A stretch of 64,000 nucleotides of DNA from an uncultured Lachnospiraceae bacterium (GTDB taxonomy: Bacteria; Bacillota; Clostridia; Lachnospirales; Lachnospiraceae). The notes beneath the pieces are model-generated. The model had not been told where the DNA came from. It did no database searches and saw only the letters and a list, made by a program, of their open reading frames with translations. Position numbers and translations under genes: made by a program. Shown here piece by piece: positions 50,364-60,363 of the stretch (position 1 is the stretch's first letter; the number at the start of each line of letters is the position of its first letter). The stretch spans positions 1-64,000 of the forward strand of contig CAMXPV010000008.1 in assembly GCA_947245585.1 (NCBI GenBank). Direction: 5' to 3'.

Positions 50364-50978
50364 TCACTGATTATTTGTTTTCATTTTAATTATTGATATT
50401 CTATTCATGTCTACATCAAATAATACCTGAATCGCTTCGATTATATCCCTGCGCACCCGCGCCTGATCCGCTCCCTGCGCGATCACCACCACCCCTTCCA
50501 CCGACGGGGAAACCGTCTTCACCACAAGAGGCACACTCTGTCCCCGCTCATCTACGGTACATATGACGGACTTATCCGTCCTGTTTTCCGATACATGGCG
50601 GCTCCCTCCTGCCGCATCCTCCTCCACCGTATCCGAAAACTCCTCCTCCCCGTCTCTGGCTAAAATCTGCTCCTCCGACTCTCTCACATTGATCAGCACC
50701 TTAACTTTTCCCGCGCCCTCCACGCAGCGGAGATTTTCCTCCAGCTTTCCCTCCCAATACGACACATAATCCTCTTCCATCGTATCAAGGTCGAACATCT
50801 GTTCTTTTTCTATGGTAATATCTGATGTGTCCAATAGACCGGACTTATTTTTTTCTTTTTCCACAGGCAGGGCGATCACACAAAACAGGATACCCACCAG
50901 AACAATGATCAACCATTGATCTTTTCCGAGTTTCTTTCCCCCGCCAAACTGCCCGAGAAGTTTCTTCGCCTCTCCCAT
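50364..50978 (-). CDS. spoIIIAG: Stage III sporulation protein AG
   Basis: GAGKVKVLINVRESEEQILARD...PSVEGVVVIAQGADQARVRRDIIEAIQVLFDVDMNRISI. Confidence 0.92.
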   Translation of the reverse strand: MGEAKKLLGQFGGGKKLGKDQWLIIVLVGILFCVIALPVEKEKNKSGLLDTSDITIEKEQMFDLDTMEEDYVSYWEGKLEENLRCVEGAGKVKVLINVRESEEQILARDGEEEFSDTVEEDAAGGSRHVSENRTDKSVICTVDERGQSVPLVVKTVSPSVEGVVVIAQGADQARVRRDIIEAIQVLFDVDMNRISIIKMKTNNQ

Positions 50979-50979
50979 C

Positions 50980-51552
50980 CTATCTCACCTCCACCCTTTC
51001 CTCCTCTATCTCCAAAAGGGCGGCAAACCGGCTGCGATATTGCAAAAAAGCAGGTTCCTCCTCTGGCTTTGCCGCACTTCCTATTACAATTCTGTCAATC
51101 CCTATTTGTCTTTCCTCTTCCTCCTCCACTGCCTTTCCCATCTCAATCTCTATCCGTGACAGGTAAAGTTCATCCCCATTCGACGGATTTTTTTCAAGCC
51201 GGATCGACACCTGTTTCACACGATAATCATCCCCCTCCAATTCCCGGTTCAAAAGCGCCCTCGTCTCCGCCTCCATACGGCTGATCAAGGCGCTGTCCAC
51301 CCCTGTCTGGCCAACCCCCTCCTCTCCAAAAAAATCCGGCATATCTGTGGCCTCCTCCATTTCCTTCAAAACATCTTCCGGCCCTTTCCACTGCACTCCG
51401 GAAAGCTGTAAAAAGGGCCGCAGAAAAAGGATCAGAATTATGATGCCCGACACCGATTTGATATATTTTCCATACTGCTTTCCCGGCGCGAAATGGATGA
51501 CCGCCTGCGCGGCAATCATGAAGATGCCTATTTCCCTAATATTTTTTAACAC
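50980..51552 (-). CDS. spoIIIAF: Stage III sporulation protein AF
   Basis: N-terminal TM pair; FAPGKQYGKYIKSVSGIIILILFLRPF; synteny. Confidence 0.9.
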   Translation of the reverse strand: MLKNIREIGIFMIAAQAVIHFAPGKQYGKYIKSVSGIIILILFLRPFLQLSGVQWKGPEDVLKEMEEATDMPDFFGEEGVGQTGVDSALISRMEAETRALLNRELEGDDYRVKQVSIRLEKNPSNGDELYLSRIEIEMGKAVEEEEERQIGIDRIVIGSAAKPEEEPAFLQYRSRFAALLEIEEERVEVR

Positions 51553-51565
51553 GTAATGCCCCCTC

Positions 51566-52639
51566 TCATCGCACCGCTTGTCCTGCGGAATAACTGATGA
51601 CAGCCACCTGTATCATAAACATGCCCATGGAAGTCAGGGCAATCCGCAAAAGCATCAGATTCCCCTCCCCCACCCGGCTCACACAGTTGGTCAGCCGCTT
51701 ATCGCTCACAATGCCCACAAGGGCCGCACTCAGCTTGATCACACAGGAGATCAGGGCAATCTTTATGACAGGCGCTGCACAGAGCACAACAAGAACCAGG
51801 GTCATGTACAGGCCAATGCTGTTTTTTACCAATACCGCCGACCCAATCACCATCTCGAACATTCCCTCCGTCAGACTGCCTATTCCCGGCATGGAGGTAA
51901 GCGCCTTTTTGACCGCCGAAAACTCCAAGGAATCAATAACAGGCGATATCATTGATTGTAAAAGACTGAATCCGGTGATCAGCCAGACAGACGCTTTCAC
52001 ACTGCCCTTTATGACCTTCTCCAGAAGTTCTAACAACAGCGCCAGTTTTTCCTCCATCCAGATCCCGTTGATCACAACCAAAAGAATATACCCATAGACA
52101 AGCGGAAGAAGAATCGTGAGGTATCCCCACTCAATCAGGTAAACCGCAAACAAAAGCAGCTGATAATACGCCGAAGCCGACAAAGCGCCCGAAGCGCTCC
52201 CCACCGCCAGTATATATGTGGGAATATACAGCTTCATGAAAACAGCCACATTATTTAACATCTCCCGCACAATATCCGCCGTATCCGAAAAAAAATGAAT
52301 CAGTACCGCAATCAGAAGCAGATAAATAAAATAAAAAGCAAGATCAGACACCTGATGATCTTTAAACAGATCTGCAAAATTAGAAAAAAGCGCCGCCGCC
52401 ACTCCCAAAATTAAAATTGTAAAAAAGAGGGTCCGAAACTCCTCCCTCTGAAATAAAACCGCGTCCGACAATCCTCCGCCCAGTTTTTTCAAAGCTTCTG
52501 CGAGCTGTCCGCTCATGATATCCGAAAGCACCGCCTTCGCGTCAAAGGAAAAAGCAGGAAACAGTCTCTCAAAATCAACGGTAACCGCGTCCATATCCAT
52601 CTGCTCCCACACCAGAGAACTCTCCACCATTCCCATCAA
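51566..52639 (-). CDS. spoIIIAE: Stage III sporulation protein AE
   Basis: Polytopic; LLQSMISPVIDSLEFSAVKKALTSMPGIGSLTEGMFEMVIGSAVLVKNSIG. Confidence 0.93.
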   Translation of the reverse strand: MMGMVESSLVWEQMDMDAVTVDFERLFPAFSFDAKAVLSDIMSGQLAEALKKLGGGLSDAVLFQREEFRTLFFTILILGVAAALFSNFADLFKDHQVSDLAFYFIYLLLIAVLIHFFSDTADIVREMLNNVAVFMKLYIPTYILAVGSASGALSASAYYQLLLFAVYLIEWGYLTILLPLVYGYILLVVINGIWMEEKLALLLELLEKVIKGSVKASVWLITGFSLLQSMISPVIDSLEFSAVKKALTSMPGIGSLTEGMFEMVIGSAVLVKNSIGLYMTLVLVVLCAAPVIKIALISCVIKLSAALVGIVSDKRLTNCVSRVGEGNLMLLRIALTSMGMFMIQVAVISYSAGQAVR

Positions 52640-52666
52640 AAACCGCCTCCCCTCCTGTCAGCTCCG

Positions 52667-53053
52667 TCATCCCGCCATCGACTGTATGCTCTCCATCAAC
52701 GCCGTAATAACCGGCATTCCCACGGAAAGAATATAGAGTTTACCCAACATTTCCACCTGGCCGGCCACGCCGCCGTAACCGGCATCCTTGCAGATTCCCG
52801 CGCAGAACTCACAGGCATAGGTGGCGCCCACCGCTTTTAAGAGCAGTGCAAGATAACTGTAATTATCGCGCAGATATCCCCGCAGCAGCTCCATCCCCGA
52901 CAAGATCTGCAAAAAATAACGCATGATATATTCCAATATGACAAAACAGACCGCAAGAGCCACATAGACACCGTATTCCGCCTTATAGTTCTTGAGAGAC
53001 ACCGCGAGCAAAACGCCAATCACGCCGACCACGCCGACCTTTACCATATCCAT
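52667..53053 (-). CDS. spoIIIAD: Stage III sporulation protein AD
   Basis: MDMVKVGVVGVIGVLLAVSLKNYKAEYGVYVALA; SD GGAGGAG before ATG 53053. Confidence 0.9.
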   Translation of the reverse strand: MDMVKVGVVGVIGVLLAVSLKNYKAEYGVYVALAVCFVILEYIMRYFLQILSGMELLRGYLRDNYSYLALLLKAVGATYACEFCAGICKDAGYGGVAGQVEMLGKLYILSVGMPVITALMESIQSMAG

Positions 53054-53123
53054 TCTAACTCTCCTCCAACTGATGCCGAGCCTGCGCAGCAGCGCTCGAG
53101 ATTGAATCGTCAGATTCAATCGC

Positions 53124-53318
53124 TTACAAATCGAACAGCTGCTGCATCATCACAAACAGATCGTATATATAGGGAACAATCCAAGTTAAAACAAGAATTA
53201 ATCCGGCAAGGCTGATCAGAAAGGCATGTTCCTCCCTTCCGCTGTGTTTTAAAACTTGATTTAATATTGTAACTAAGATACCGACCGCCGCTATCTTAAA
53301 AATCAGACTTACGCTCAT
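53124..53318 (-). CDS. spoIIIAC: Stage III sporulation protein AC
   Basis: MSVSLIFKIAAVGILVTILNQVLKHSGREEHAFLISLAGLILVL. Confidence 0.93.
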   Translation of the reverse strand: MSVSLIFKIAAVGILVTILNQVLKHSGREEHAFLISLAGLILVLTWIVPYIYDLFVMMQQLFDL

Positions 53319-53339
53319 CCTTCCTCCCTGTCGTTTCCA

Positions 53340-53858
53340 TCACAGCAGTACAATTGCCAGAAGAAGTCCCGTCAAAATACTTACGCTGCGTATCATTTTT
53401 GATCTGTTTTCATAGGTCTCCTCCGCCTGCCTGTATCTGCCCTCCAGGAAAGTCTCCGCCTGGCCGATTCGCCCCGATTGGCCGACCTCCTCCCGGAAAC
53501 TCAGCGTTTTCGGAAGGAGAGTCATCGTTTCCCTCTCATCCTCCCGCAGCGGAAGTCCTTCCAGACAGATTCCCATCTCCGTCTCCCATACTTTTGAGAA
53601 ATTCCCCCCGCTCTCCTCCCTCGTCCCGTCGTAAATCCGCGAGAAACAGATTTTATAGCAGCCGTCATTTAATTCAGAAAGGAGCAGGCAAACCTCCGGC
53701 AGCGTATGCTTTCCGTAAGAAATCTCCCCCCGCATCTGTCCCAATATCTGAACCAATGTCCGTAAATGTTTGACCCGCTCCTTTTCCACCATAACTTTTG
53801 TGTTTCCCCATCCGGCACAGCCGGCCAGAATGCAAAAAACGCCGATCAGCTTAAACAT
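53340..53858 (-). CDS. spoIIIAB: Stage III sporulation protein AB
   Basis: LRTLVQILGQMRGEISYGKHTLPEV; synteny. Confidence 0.91.
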   Translation of the reverse strand: MFKLIGVFCILAGCAGWGNTKVMVEKERVKHLRTLVQILGQMRGEISYGKHTLPEVCLLLSELNDGCYKICFSRIYDGTREESGGNFSKVWETEMGICLEGLPLREDERETMTLLPKTLSFREEVGQSGRIGQAETFLEGRYRQAEETYENRSKMIRSVSILTGLLLAIVLL

Positions 53859-54838
53859 GATTTCCCTTCCCCGTCATAAACCCCCGTGATTCTGCAAACG
53901 CCTGTCCTTCTGTCCAATATCACATACCTCTGAAACAAACCCATTTCCATTACATAACGCATATAATTTTTATTGTGTATCTCCTCCAGGGAGCCGCCGT
54001 GCACTGTGGCAAGCAGACGGCAGCCGCATCCGCCCGCCATCTGCAATGCCTGCACATCCTCGATGCTCCCCAGTTCATCCACAGCCAATACCTGTGGGGC
54101 CATGGAACGGATTAACATCATCATACCTTCAATCTTAGAACAGCCATCCAACACATCTGTGCGGATTCCCACGTCATTCTGGGGAACGCCCAGATAACTT
54201 CCGGCAATCTCCGACCGCTCATCCACAACGCTCACATTGACGCCTGCCCCATATGCGGAACCCTCAGACACCTGTCTGATCATGTCCCTGAGCATGGTCG
54301 TCTTTCCTCCTCCCGGCGGCGATATCAACAGCGTATTCAGCACATGTCCGTCCTCAAAAAGAAAGGGAAGCACAGGGTCAGCGGCTCCCCGTATCTGATG
54401 GGCAATGCGGATATTTAAATAACGTATGTATTTTATATTTTTAATTCGGCCCTCTTCGTCCAATACCACTTGGCCGGCTAAACCAACCCTATGTCCTCCC
54501 TGCACGGTCAAAAATCCCTGTCTGATCTCATCCGCAAAGGCGTAAACGGAATAGCGGCACAGATGCTTTACTAACTCCTCCAGATCCGCCGGGCCGGGCC
54601 GCGCAGCTTTCTCCGGCCTGTCCACAATCCTTCCCCGCTCGTCCACAAAGCTTTCCCTGTTTTCCATCCACACAGACAGCGGCATACCCGCTCGAAGTCT
54701 GATCTCCTGCAGGCTTTCCGCCCGCTTGGCCACCTCCCGCCATCTGTCCCTGACCGCTTCCGGAAACAGGCAAAGAACATCCTCCCGGCGCATTTCCATC
54801 CCCCCTTGTCTCATTACAATATATGAGACTTTGTCCAA
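53846..54838 (-). CDS. spoIIIAA: Stage III sporulation protein AA (ATPase)
   Basis: LLISPPGGGKTTMLRDMIRQVS; VSVVDERSEIAGSYLGVPQNDVGIRTDVLDGCSKIEGMMMLIRSMAPQVLAVDELG. Confidence 0.94.
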   Translation of the reverse strand: MDKVSYIVMRQGGMEMRREDVLCLFPEAVRDRWREVAKRAESLQEIRLRAGMPLSVWMENRESFVDERGRIVDRPEKAARPGPADLEELVKHLCRYSVYAFADEIRQGFLTVQGGHRVGLAGQVVLDEEGRIKNIKYIRYLNIRIAHQIRGAADPVLPFLFEDGHVLNTLLISPPGGGKTTMLRDMIRQVSEGSAYGAGVNVSVVDERSEIAGSYLGVPQNDVGIRTDVLDGCSKIEGMMMLIRSMAPQVLAVDELGSIEDVQALQMAGGCGCRLLATVHGGSLEEIHNKNYMRYVMEMGLFQRYVILDRRTGVCRITGVYDGEGKSCLS

Positions 54839-54992
54839 CTTATGCTTGCAAAAATTGAGCTTTGCTCAATTGCGAGATTTACCTACGGCAGACTCGGACG
54901 CAGACACACTCGAACATCCTGAAAAAACCAGTAGCATTTATTTAAAAAAAAGGGTAGAATAGATAAGGAAAAATGGTAAAAGAGGAATCAAT

Positions 54993-55823
54993 ATGAAGTT
55001 GGACATGCACTGTCACACAAAAGAGGGATCACCCGACGGAAAAGTAGAATTACTGGAAAATATCTCCATCCTTAAGCAGAAAGGCTATCAGGGGATGTTG
55101 ATCGCGGACCACAACTCCTACAAAGCCTACCGTTATTACAAAAAACTGAAAAAAAAGCCTGATGACTTTGTTGTCCTGAAAGGCATAGAATACGATACCC
55201 TGAACGCGGGCCACATGCTTGTCATCATGCCCACCGGTGTCAATCTTCCGATTCTGGAACTCAGAGGGCTGCCCCTCCTTCTTCTCATTGAGATCGTTCA
55301 CTTTCACGGTGGCATCCTGGGCCCTGCCCACCCCTACGGGGAGCGCTTTTTGAGCGTCTGCAGCACCATGCGCAATAAACTAAACTCCGTGATCTACCGC
55401 AAATTTGACTTCGTAGAAGGTTACAATGCCTGCGAGGATGCAGATTCCAATATGCGCGCCATGGCGCTTGCAAAAAAATATGACCTTCCCTGCTTTGGCG
55501 GCAGCGATTCCCACAAGGAGGACTGCGCCGGTTTCGGCTACACCATTTTGCAGGAAGATATTGCCAACGAGACGGAGTTAATCAATTATATCCGCGCAAA
55601 AAAGGCGACCATCATCGGCGGCCGCCACTACATGCACACCACGAAGGCGAAACTTGGCAAGGCGAACAATATCCTTGTGTACTCCTTCTGGCTCTATAAT
55701 AAATTTCTGGCGCTGTTTCGCAAAAAGGCGCGTAACCTGGAACTGATGGAAAATCAACTTCTCGACTCCATCCTTGCCAACAAGCGGAAACCCACACGCT
55801 ATATTACATTGGGAGACGATTAA
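54993..55823 (+). CDS. PHP domain phosphoesterase
   Basis: MKLDMHCHTKEGSPDGK; GGILGPAHPYGERF; CFGGSDSHKED. Confidence 0.92.
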   Translation: MKLDMHCHTKEGSPDGKVELLENISILKQKGYQGMLIADHNSYKAYRYYKKLKKKPDDFVVLKGIEYDTLNAGHMLVIMPTGVNLPILELRGLPLLLLIEIVHFHGGILGPAHPYGERFLSVCSTMRNKLNSVIYRKFDFVEGYNACEDADSNMRAMALAKKYDLPCFGGSDSHKEDCAGFGYTILQEDIANETELINYIRAKKATIIGGRHYMHTTKAKLGKANNILVYSFWLYNKFLALFRKKARNLELMENQLLDSILANKRKPTRYITLGDD

Positions 55824-56776
55824 TTTGACTGTGTTCCTTTTTCCTGTTTATCGTTGGCCATCTCCTTCAACTCTTCAAAGGCGCTCTCATAAACCTGTGA
55901 GCGCATGGAGGGATTATTCAGTATCATATCACGCTTAAAGAAATCCAAACGCCCAATCCCTTTATCCCGTTCCCGGTACAGGCTGAACTTTCCCCGCAGT
56001 TCGGCAATCTCTTCCCTGGCGCTCTCCCCAAAGGCAGAAGGCCTGCTCAAAAGCATATCCTTTATCGTGGCAAAGCCCTGTTCCAGACTCGCCGAAAGTT
56101 CGTTTAACCGAAGTTCCCTGCGCTCTTCCTTGTCGATCCGTCTCTGCTCCTTCTCTTCGTTGTTGAAGGCAATCATCACGTCCAGACGTTTCTGTATACG
56201 CTCCAACTCCTCCCTCACCTTCACGATTTTTACCATAATATCGCGCAGATCCAGAGCTGCCTTAAAAGACAGTGTAAAATCGGCCACAATATAGACCGTC
56301 AGAATGACCGTCACATAATATAACACCTGTCCCGGCATCATATACACCATACTCTCGATGGGTCGATGTATCACCCTCGTCATCAATACCGTAAACAGCC
56401 CCCACGTCAGCGAGGACCGCAGACAGATATGCCCTTGAAAATTGAGGAACCGATTAGAATAATCCCAATATCTCATTTTGAAAAGCGCCTCCATGACTAC
56501 TCCCGTCACATATTCAAGCGCTGTCGCCCCGATCACACCCGATATATAGGTCAGCCAAATGTTGTCCGCGTAAGGTCTGGACACCACCAACATCATGATC
56601 GCACCACTTCCGTACAACGTTAGAAAGGGGCCTCTCATAAAGCCCCTGTTCACCCATTTGCGAGATTTAAGCGACACAAACACCGACTCGAAACACCAAC
56701 CGGCAAAACAGTAAAAGTAAAAGAAAAACAACCACTGTAATCCATTATAGTTAAACATATAAAACAAACTCCTCAC
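55820..56776 (-). CDS. Putative ABC-transporter type IV membrane protein (PF06541-like)
   Basis: WLFFFYFYCFAGWCFESVFVSLKSRKWVNRGFMRGPFLTLYGSGAI. Confidence 0.88.
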   Translation of the reverse strand: MRSLFYMFNYNGLQWLFFFYFYCFAGWCFESVFVSLKSRKWVNRGFMRGPFLTLYGSGAIMMLVVSRPYADNIWLTYISGVIGATALEYVTGVVMEALFKMRYWDYSNRFLNFQGHICLRSSLTWGLFTVLMTRVIHRPIESMVYMMPGQVLYYVTVILTVYIVADFTLSFKAALDLRDIMVKIVKVREELERIQKRLDVMIAFNNEEKEQRRIDKEERRELRLNELSASLEQGFATIKDMLLSRPSAFGESAREEIAELRGKFSLYRERDKGIGRLDFFKRDMILNNPSMRSQVYESAFEELKEMANDKQEKGTQSN

Positions 56777-57702
56777 ATAAAACTTATGATTTCCTCTTTC
56801 GGCGCTCTCGTCTGCTCCACACTGAGAGCGTGCAGCACCGGACCTTCGCCCTGATACTGTTCAAAATACTCTTTTTCCACCCGGGCCGTAACCTTGACCC
56901 ACTGCCTGTCCTCAAGCGTATCCGCCTGGTCATACTCGCAGGCATACCCGAGAAATGCCATATCCTCCGCACAGCATGTCATCGCCATACGTCCCGGCAC
57001 AAAATATCCCCTGGGAAACTCTTTAGGCTTTAATACCATACCCACAAAAGAGATGGTCTTCCCCTCATAGCGCTCCAAATGATCCATGGAATCCAAATAC
57101 CATATTCCATAGCTATCGTTATTTAATTCAATCACCGGCGCTTTTAAATCATAGGGCAGATCTTCCTCCATAATCTCATTGATCTCTCCGTTGGAATCCT
57201 CAAACACGATCTCCGCCTTGGGATTGATCGCTTTCACATTACGTTTATAACTGCCAAGATCCTCCACCCCGTCACAGCGGTTAAAAATAATCAGCTCCGA
57301 CTTCCTGATCTGTTCCGCAAGCAGAGACTTCATATTCGTAAAATACATCGGAAAAGTCGAAGCGTCGATCGTCGTGATCTGCTGTTCGATCTTCCAATGC
57401 CACGGCAGCTTCATCTCCTTGTAATTCCACATACCGTTGTACTCAATGATAATGCGCTCCGGTTTATGCTTCTTTTCCAGTTCAATCAATCTGGCCGGAA
57501 TAAAATCGTCTTCCTCGTCAATCAATTCCAACACGGTTCGGCTCTGCTTTAAGAGCATCGGATCGTACTCGTTCTCCCCCTCCTCACATAGAATGAGCAA
57601 AGTTTTCCCTCGCACCTGAAAATAAGGCTGAGACAGCGTATAGGTGATAAACTCTGTCTTGCCGCTCTCCAAAAAGCCGTTAATCATATAGACCGGTTTC
57701 AT
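56773..57702 (-). CDS. CobW-type GTPase fused to a YcgQ/DUF1980-like C-terminal domain
   Basis: MKPVYMINGFLESGKTEFITYTLS; IIFNRCD; C-terminal GKTISFVGMVLKPKEFPRGYFVPGRMAMTCCAEDMAFLGY...QWVKVTARVE. Confidence 0.8.
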   Translation of the reverse strand: MKPVYMINGFLESGKTEFITYTLSQPYFQVRGKTLLILCEEGENEYDPMLLKQSRTVLELIDEEDDFIPARLIELEKKHKPERIIIEYNGMWNYKEMKLPWHWKIEQQITTIDASTFPMYFTNMKSLLAEQIRKSELIIFNRCDGVEDLGSYKRNVKAINPKAEIVFEDSNGEINEIMEEDLPYDLKAPVIELNNDSYGIWYLDSMDHLERYEGKTISFVGMVLKPKEFPRGYFVPGRMAMTCCAEDMAFLGYACEYDQADTLEDRQWVKVTARVEKEYFEQYQGEGPVLHALSVEQTRAPKEEIISFM

Positions 57703-57735
57703 AGTTCTACTTCCTTCCCAAAATAACAAGCGTTA

Positions 57736-58818
57736 CTATTTTTTCTTTCCACCAAAGAGCTCCGCCAGCTTATCTTCCCTTAAATGGGAGCCGATCACAC
57801 AGAATTTGCCTGTCACGCCGGGCTTGCCATCCCTGACGTTGCTCTCCTCGGGTACATAGTCGAAATAAATCCAACCGCCGTCCGCATTTTCCACCATGCC
57901 CTTGGCCCGAAGCACCAGACCGTACTCCTCCTCCTTATCAAGCTCGGCCAGAATATGGGCAATTTCCTCTTTGCTATAAATAGCCGGCGTCTCAAGCCCC
58001 CAGCTTGTAAACACCTCATCCGCATGGTGATGGTGGTGGTCGTGCCCGTGGTCATGGTCATGCTCGTGGTCGTGGTCATGATGATGCTCGTGATCGTGGT
58101 CATGGTGGTGCCCATGCCCGTGGTCATGATGATGCTCGTGGTCGTGATCATGGTCGTGATGACAGTGCTCATGCTCGTCGTGCATCGCCATCACCTCCCG
58201 CATCAGCTCCGCCTCCAGATCTCCCGCGCCCTCAATGGTCTCCAGAATATCCTTGCCGTCAAGCGCCTCCCAAGGCGTAGTGATAATGGTTGCCTTCGCA
58301 TTGTGTTCCCTGATTAACTCCACGCAGGCGGAAAGCTTTTCCTCACTGAGCTTGTCGGTCCTGCTTAAGACAATCGTGCCCGCATGTTCGATCTGGTTGA
58401 CAAAGAACTCCCCGAAATTTTTGATATACATCTTACACTTGCAGGCATCCACCACGGCAACCGCGCTGTTAAGCTGCACATCCCGGTCTTCCATCGCCCC
58501 CTGCACCGCCTTCATGACATCAGAAAGCTTTCCCACGCCCGAAGGCTCAATCAGAATGCGCTCCGGCTCGTAAGTGTCCAGCACCTCCTTTAGAGACGCG
58601 CCAAAATCACCCACCAGAGAACAGCAGATACACCCGGAGTTCATCTCCTTGATCTCAATGCCCGACTCCTGTAAGAATCCGCCGTCGATCCCGATCTCGC
58701 CAAACTCGTTCTCAATCAGCACCGACTTTGTACCTGACAGCGCCTCTTTCAGGAGTTTCCCAATCAGCGTGGTTTTTCCGGCTCCCAGAAATCCGGAAAA
58801 AATATCAATCTTTGTCAT
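57736..58818 (-). CDS. CobW/ZNG1-like GTP-binding protein with long His/Asp-rich region
   Basis: MTKIDIFSGFLGAGKTTLIGKLL; CxCC motif NSGCICCSL; HEHCHHDHDHDHEHHHDHGHGHHHDHDHEHHHDHDHEHDHDHGHDHHHHH. Confidence 0.93.
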   Translation of the reverse strand: MTKIDIFSGFLGAGKTTLIGKLLKEALSGTKSVLIENEFGEIGIDGGFLQESGIEIKEMNSGCICCSLVGDFGASLKEVLDTYEPERILIEPSGVGKLSDVMKAVQGAMEDRDVQLNSAVAVVDACKCKMYIKNFGEFFVNQIEHAGTIVLSRTDKLSEEKLSACVELIREHNAKATIITTPWEALDGKDILETIEGAGDLEAELMREVMAMHDEHEHCHHDHDHDHEHHHDHGHGHHHDHDHEHHHDHDHEHDHDHGHDHHHHHADEVFTSWGLETPAIYSKEEIAHILAELDKEEEYGLVLRAKGMVENADGGWIYFDYVPEESNVRDGKPGVTGKFCVIGSHLREDKLAELFGGKKK

Positions 58819-58845
58819 GTTACATCCTTCCTTTCTATTCATAAA

Positions 58846-59643
58846 CTAATCCAAATTCAGCTTTCTGCTCATCACATACCATGTGAGCACATAGAATACC
58901 ACACAGCTCACAATACCGGCAAGCAGCGTCGTCTCCCACTGGGTATCATAATAAGAAAAATAATCCACATAGGAAGCATGCCTCTGAAAAGCCAGTCTTA
59001 TCATAAAATAGATACCCTGACAGACACATTCCACAATATACGCACCGACATACCATGCAAAGGACATCAAAAGCTTGTGGTTGGAGGAAAGCTGCCCCAG
59101 GGAAATGCAGGCTGACACTTTGAGCACCCTCGCAAACAGCGAAAATACATAGGCCACTAAGGTCATCACCAACGTAAATACCGTGATCTCTTCCCCGCTC
59201 ATAAGCTCCACCACATTCATCGCGCCCTCCATCATCGTGAAGAAAGCGTCCTCCCTTGCGGTAAACAAAAACAGGATCGAGCCTACCATCATAACCGAGT
59301 TAATCAGCAGCCATGAAGCGCTGATTAACACTTTCGCCAGAATAATGTGGTGTGTGTCCACCGGCAAGGTATGTAACAGATAACCCTGATCGCCGTAAGT
59401 GGACGTATAAAAACGGTAAATTAAAAAGATCGCCGTACCGATATACACCGCAAACATACTGAGCACATAAGTGAGTATTACCATAACCTCCATGAAATCT
59501 ACCATCTGGAAACCTGCTGAACTGTACTCCACCATATTTGTCATCCACCAGGCGATGAGCGTCATCACGACAAGCACCAGATTGGCGGGTAAGAGCAGCT
59601 TCCAAGTCGCTTTCCACTCATATTTCATTAATTTTCCTAACAT
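58846..59643 (-). CDS. ABC-2 type permease
   Basis: MLGKLMKYEWKATWKLLLPANLVLVVMTLIAWW; six TM helices. Confidence 0.82.
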   Translation of the reverse strand: MLGKLMKYEWKATWKLLLPANLVLVVMTLIAWWMTNMVEYSSAGFQMVDFMEVMVILTYVLSMFAVYIGTAIFLIYRFYTSTYGDQGYLLHTLPVDTHHIILAKVLISASWLLINSVMMVGSILFLFTAREDAFFTMMEGAMNVVELMSGEEITVFTLVMTLVAYVFSLFARVLKVSACISLGQLSSNHKLLMSFAWYVGAYIVECVCQGIYFMIRLAFQRHASYVDYFSYYDTQWETTLLAGIVSCVVFYVLTWYVMSRKLNLD

Positions 59644-60341
59644 GCGAACACCTCCCTGAAAAACTGATCCACAGACTTGTGCTCGTTCTGCCTGATCTGC
59701 TCGGCGCCCGCCTGTAAAACAATACTTCCGTACTTGATAAACACTACGTCATCCAACACATTCTCCACATCCGAAATCAGATGGGTTGACAGTAAAATAG
59801 AACCGTTTCGGTTATAATTGCCCACGATGGTATTTAAAATGTAATCCCTGGAAGCGGGATCCACACCGGCAATCGGCTCGTCCAAAATATAAAGATCCGC
59901 ATCCCGGCTCATCACCATAATAAGCTGCACCTTCTCCTTCGTGCCCTTGGAAAGATTTTTCAGCCTCTCCTGCGGCGGAATCTGCAATCTGGCCAACATG
60001 TCGTAAGCCCTGTCCAGGCGAAAGTCCGGATAAAAGTCCTGAAAATACTGTACCAACTCGATCACCTTCATACTCGGCTGCAGATAAGTCCGCTCCGGCA
60101 GATAGGAAATCCGCAGTTTCGTTTCCACACCGGGACGCTGTCCGTTAATCAAAACTTCCCCGGATGTGGGCCGCAGAAGACCGTTCATAATCTTGATCAG
60201 CGTCGTCTTCCCACTGCCGTTAGGGCCCAAAAGCCCTATAATCCTTCCCCGCTCCAGATTCAGGTAAACCTGGTTTAAAGCGATTTTTCTTCCGTAGGTC
60301 TTGGTCAGACCCATACATTGTACCATCGGCGCCATGTTCAT
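59637..60341 (-). CDS. ABC transporter ATP-binding protein
   Basis: Walker A GLLGPNGSGKTTLIKI; LYILDEPIAGVDPASRDYIL. Confidence 0.95.
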   Translation of the reverse strand: MNMAPMVQCMGLTKTYGRKIALNQVYLNLERGRIIGLLGPNGSGKTTLIKIMNGLLRPTSGEVLINGQRPGVETKLRISYLPERTYLQPSMKVIELVQYFQDFYPDFRLDRAYDMLARLQIPPQERLKNLSKGTKEKVQLIMVMSRDADLYILDEPIAGVDPASRDYILNTIVGNYNRNGSILLSTHLISDVENVLDDVVFIKYGSIVLQAGAEQIRQNEHKSVDQFFREVFAC

Positions 60342-60363
60342 AGTTTTCCTCCCTTATGTACGC

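Noticed and set aside
57784-58317. Plus-strand ORF rich in Val/Met (177 aa)
   Set aside because: It is antisense of the His-rich codon repeats of the CobW-like gene.
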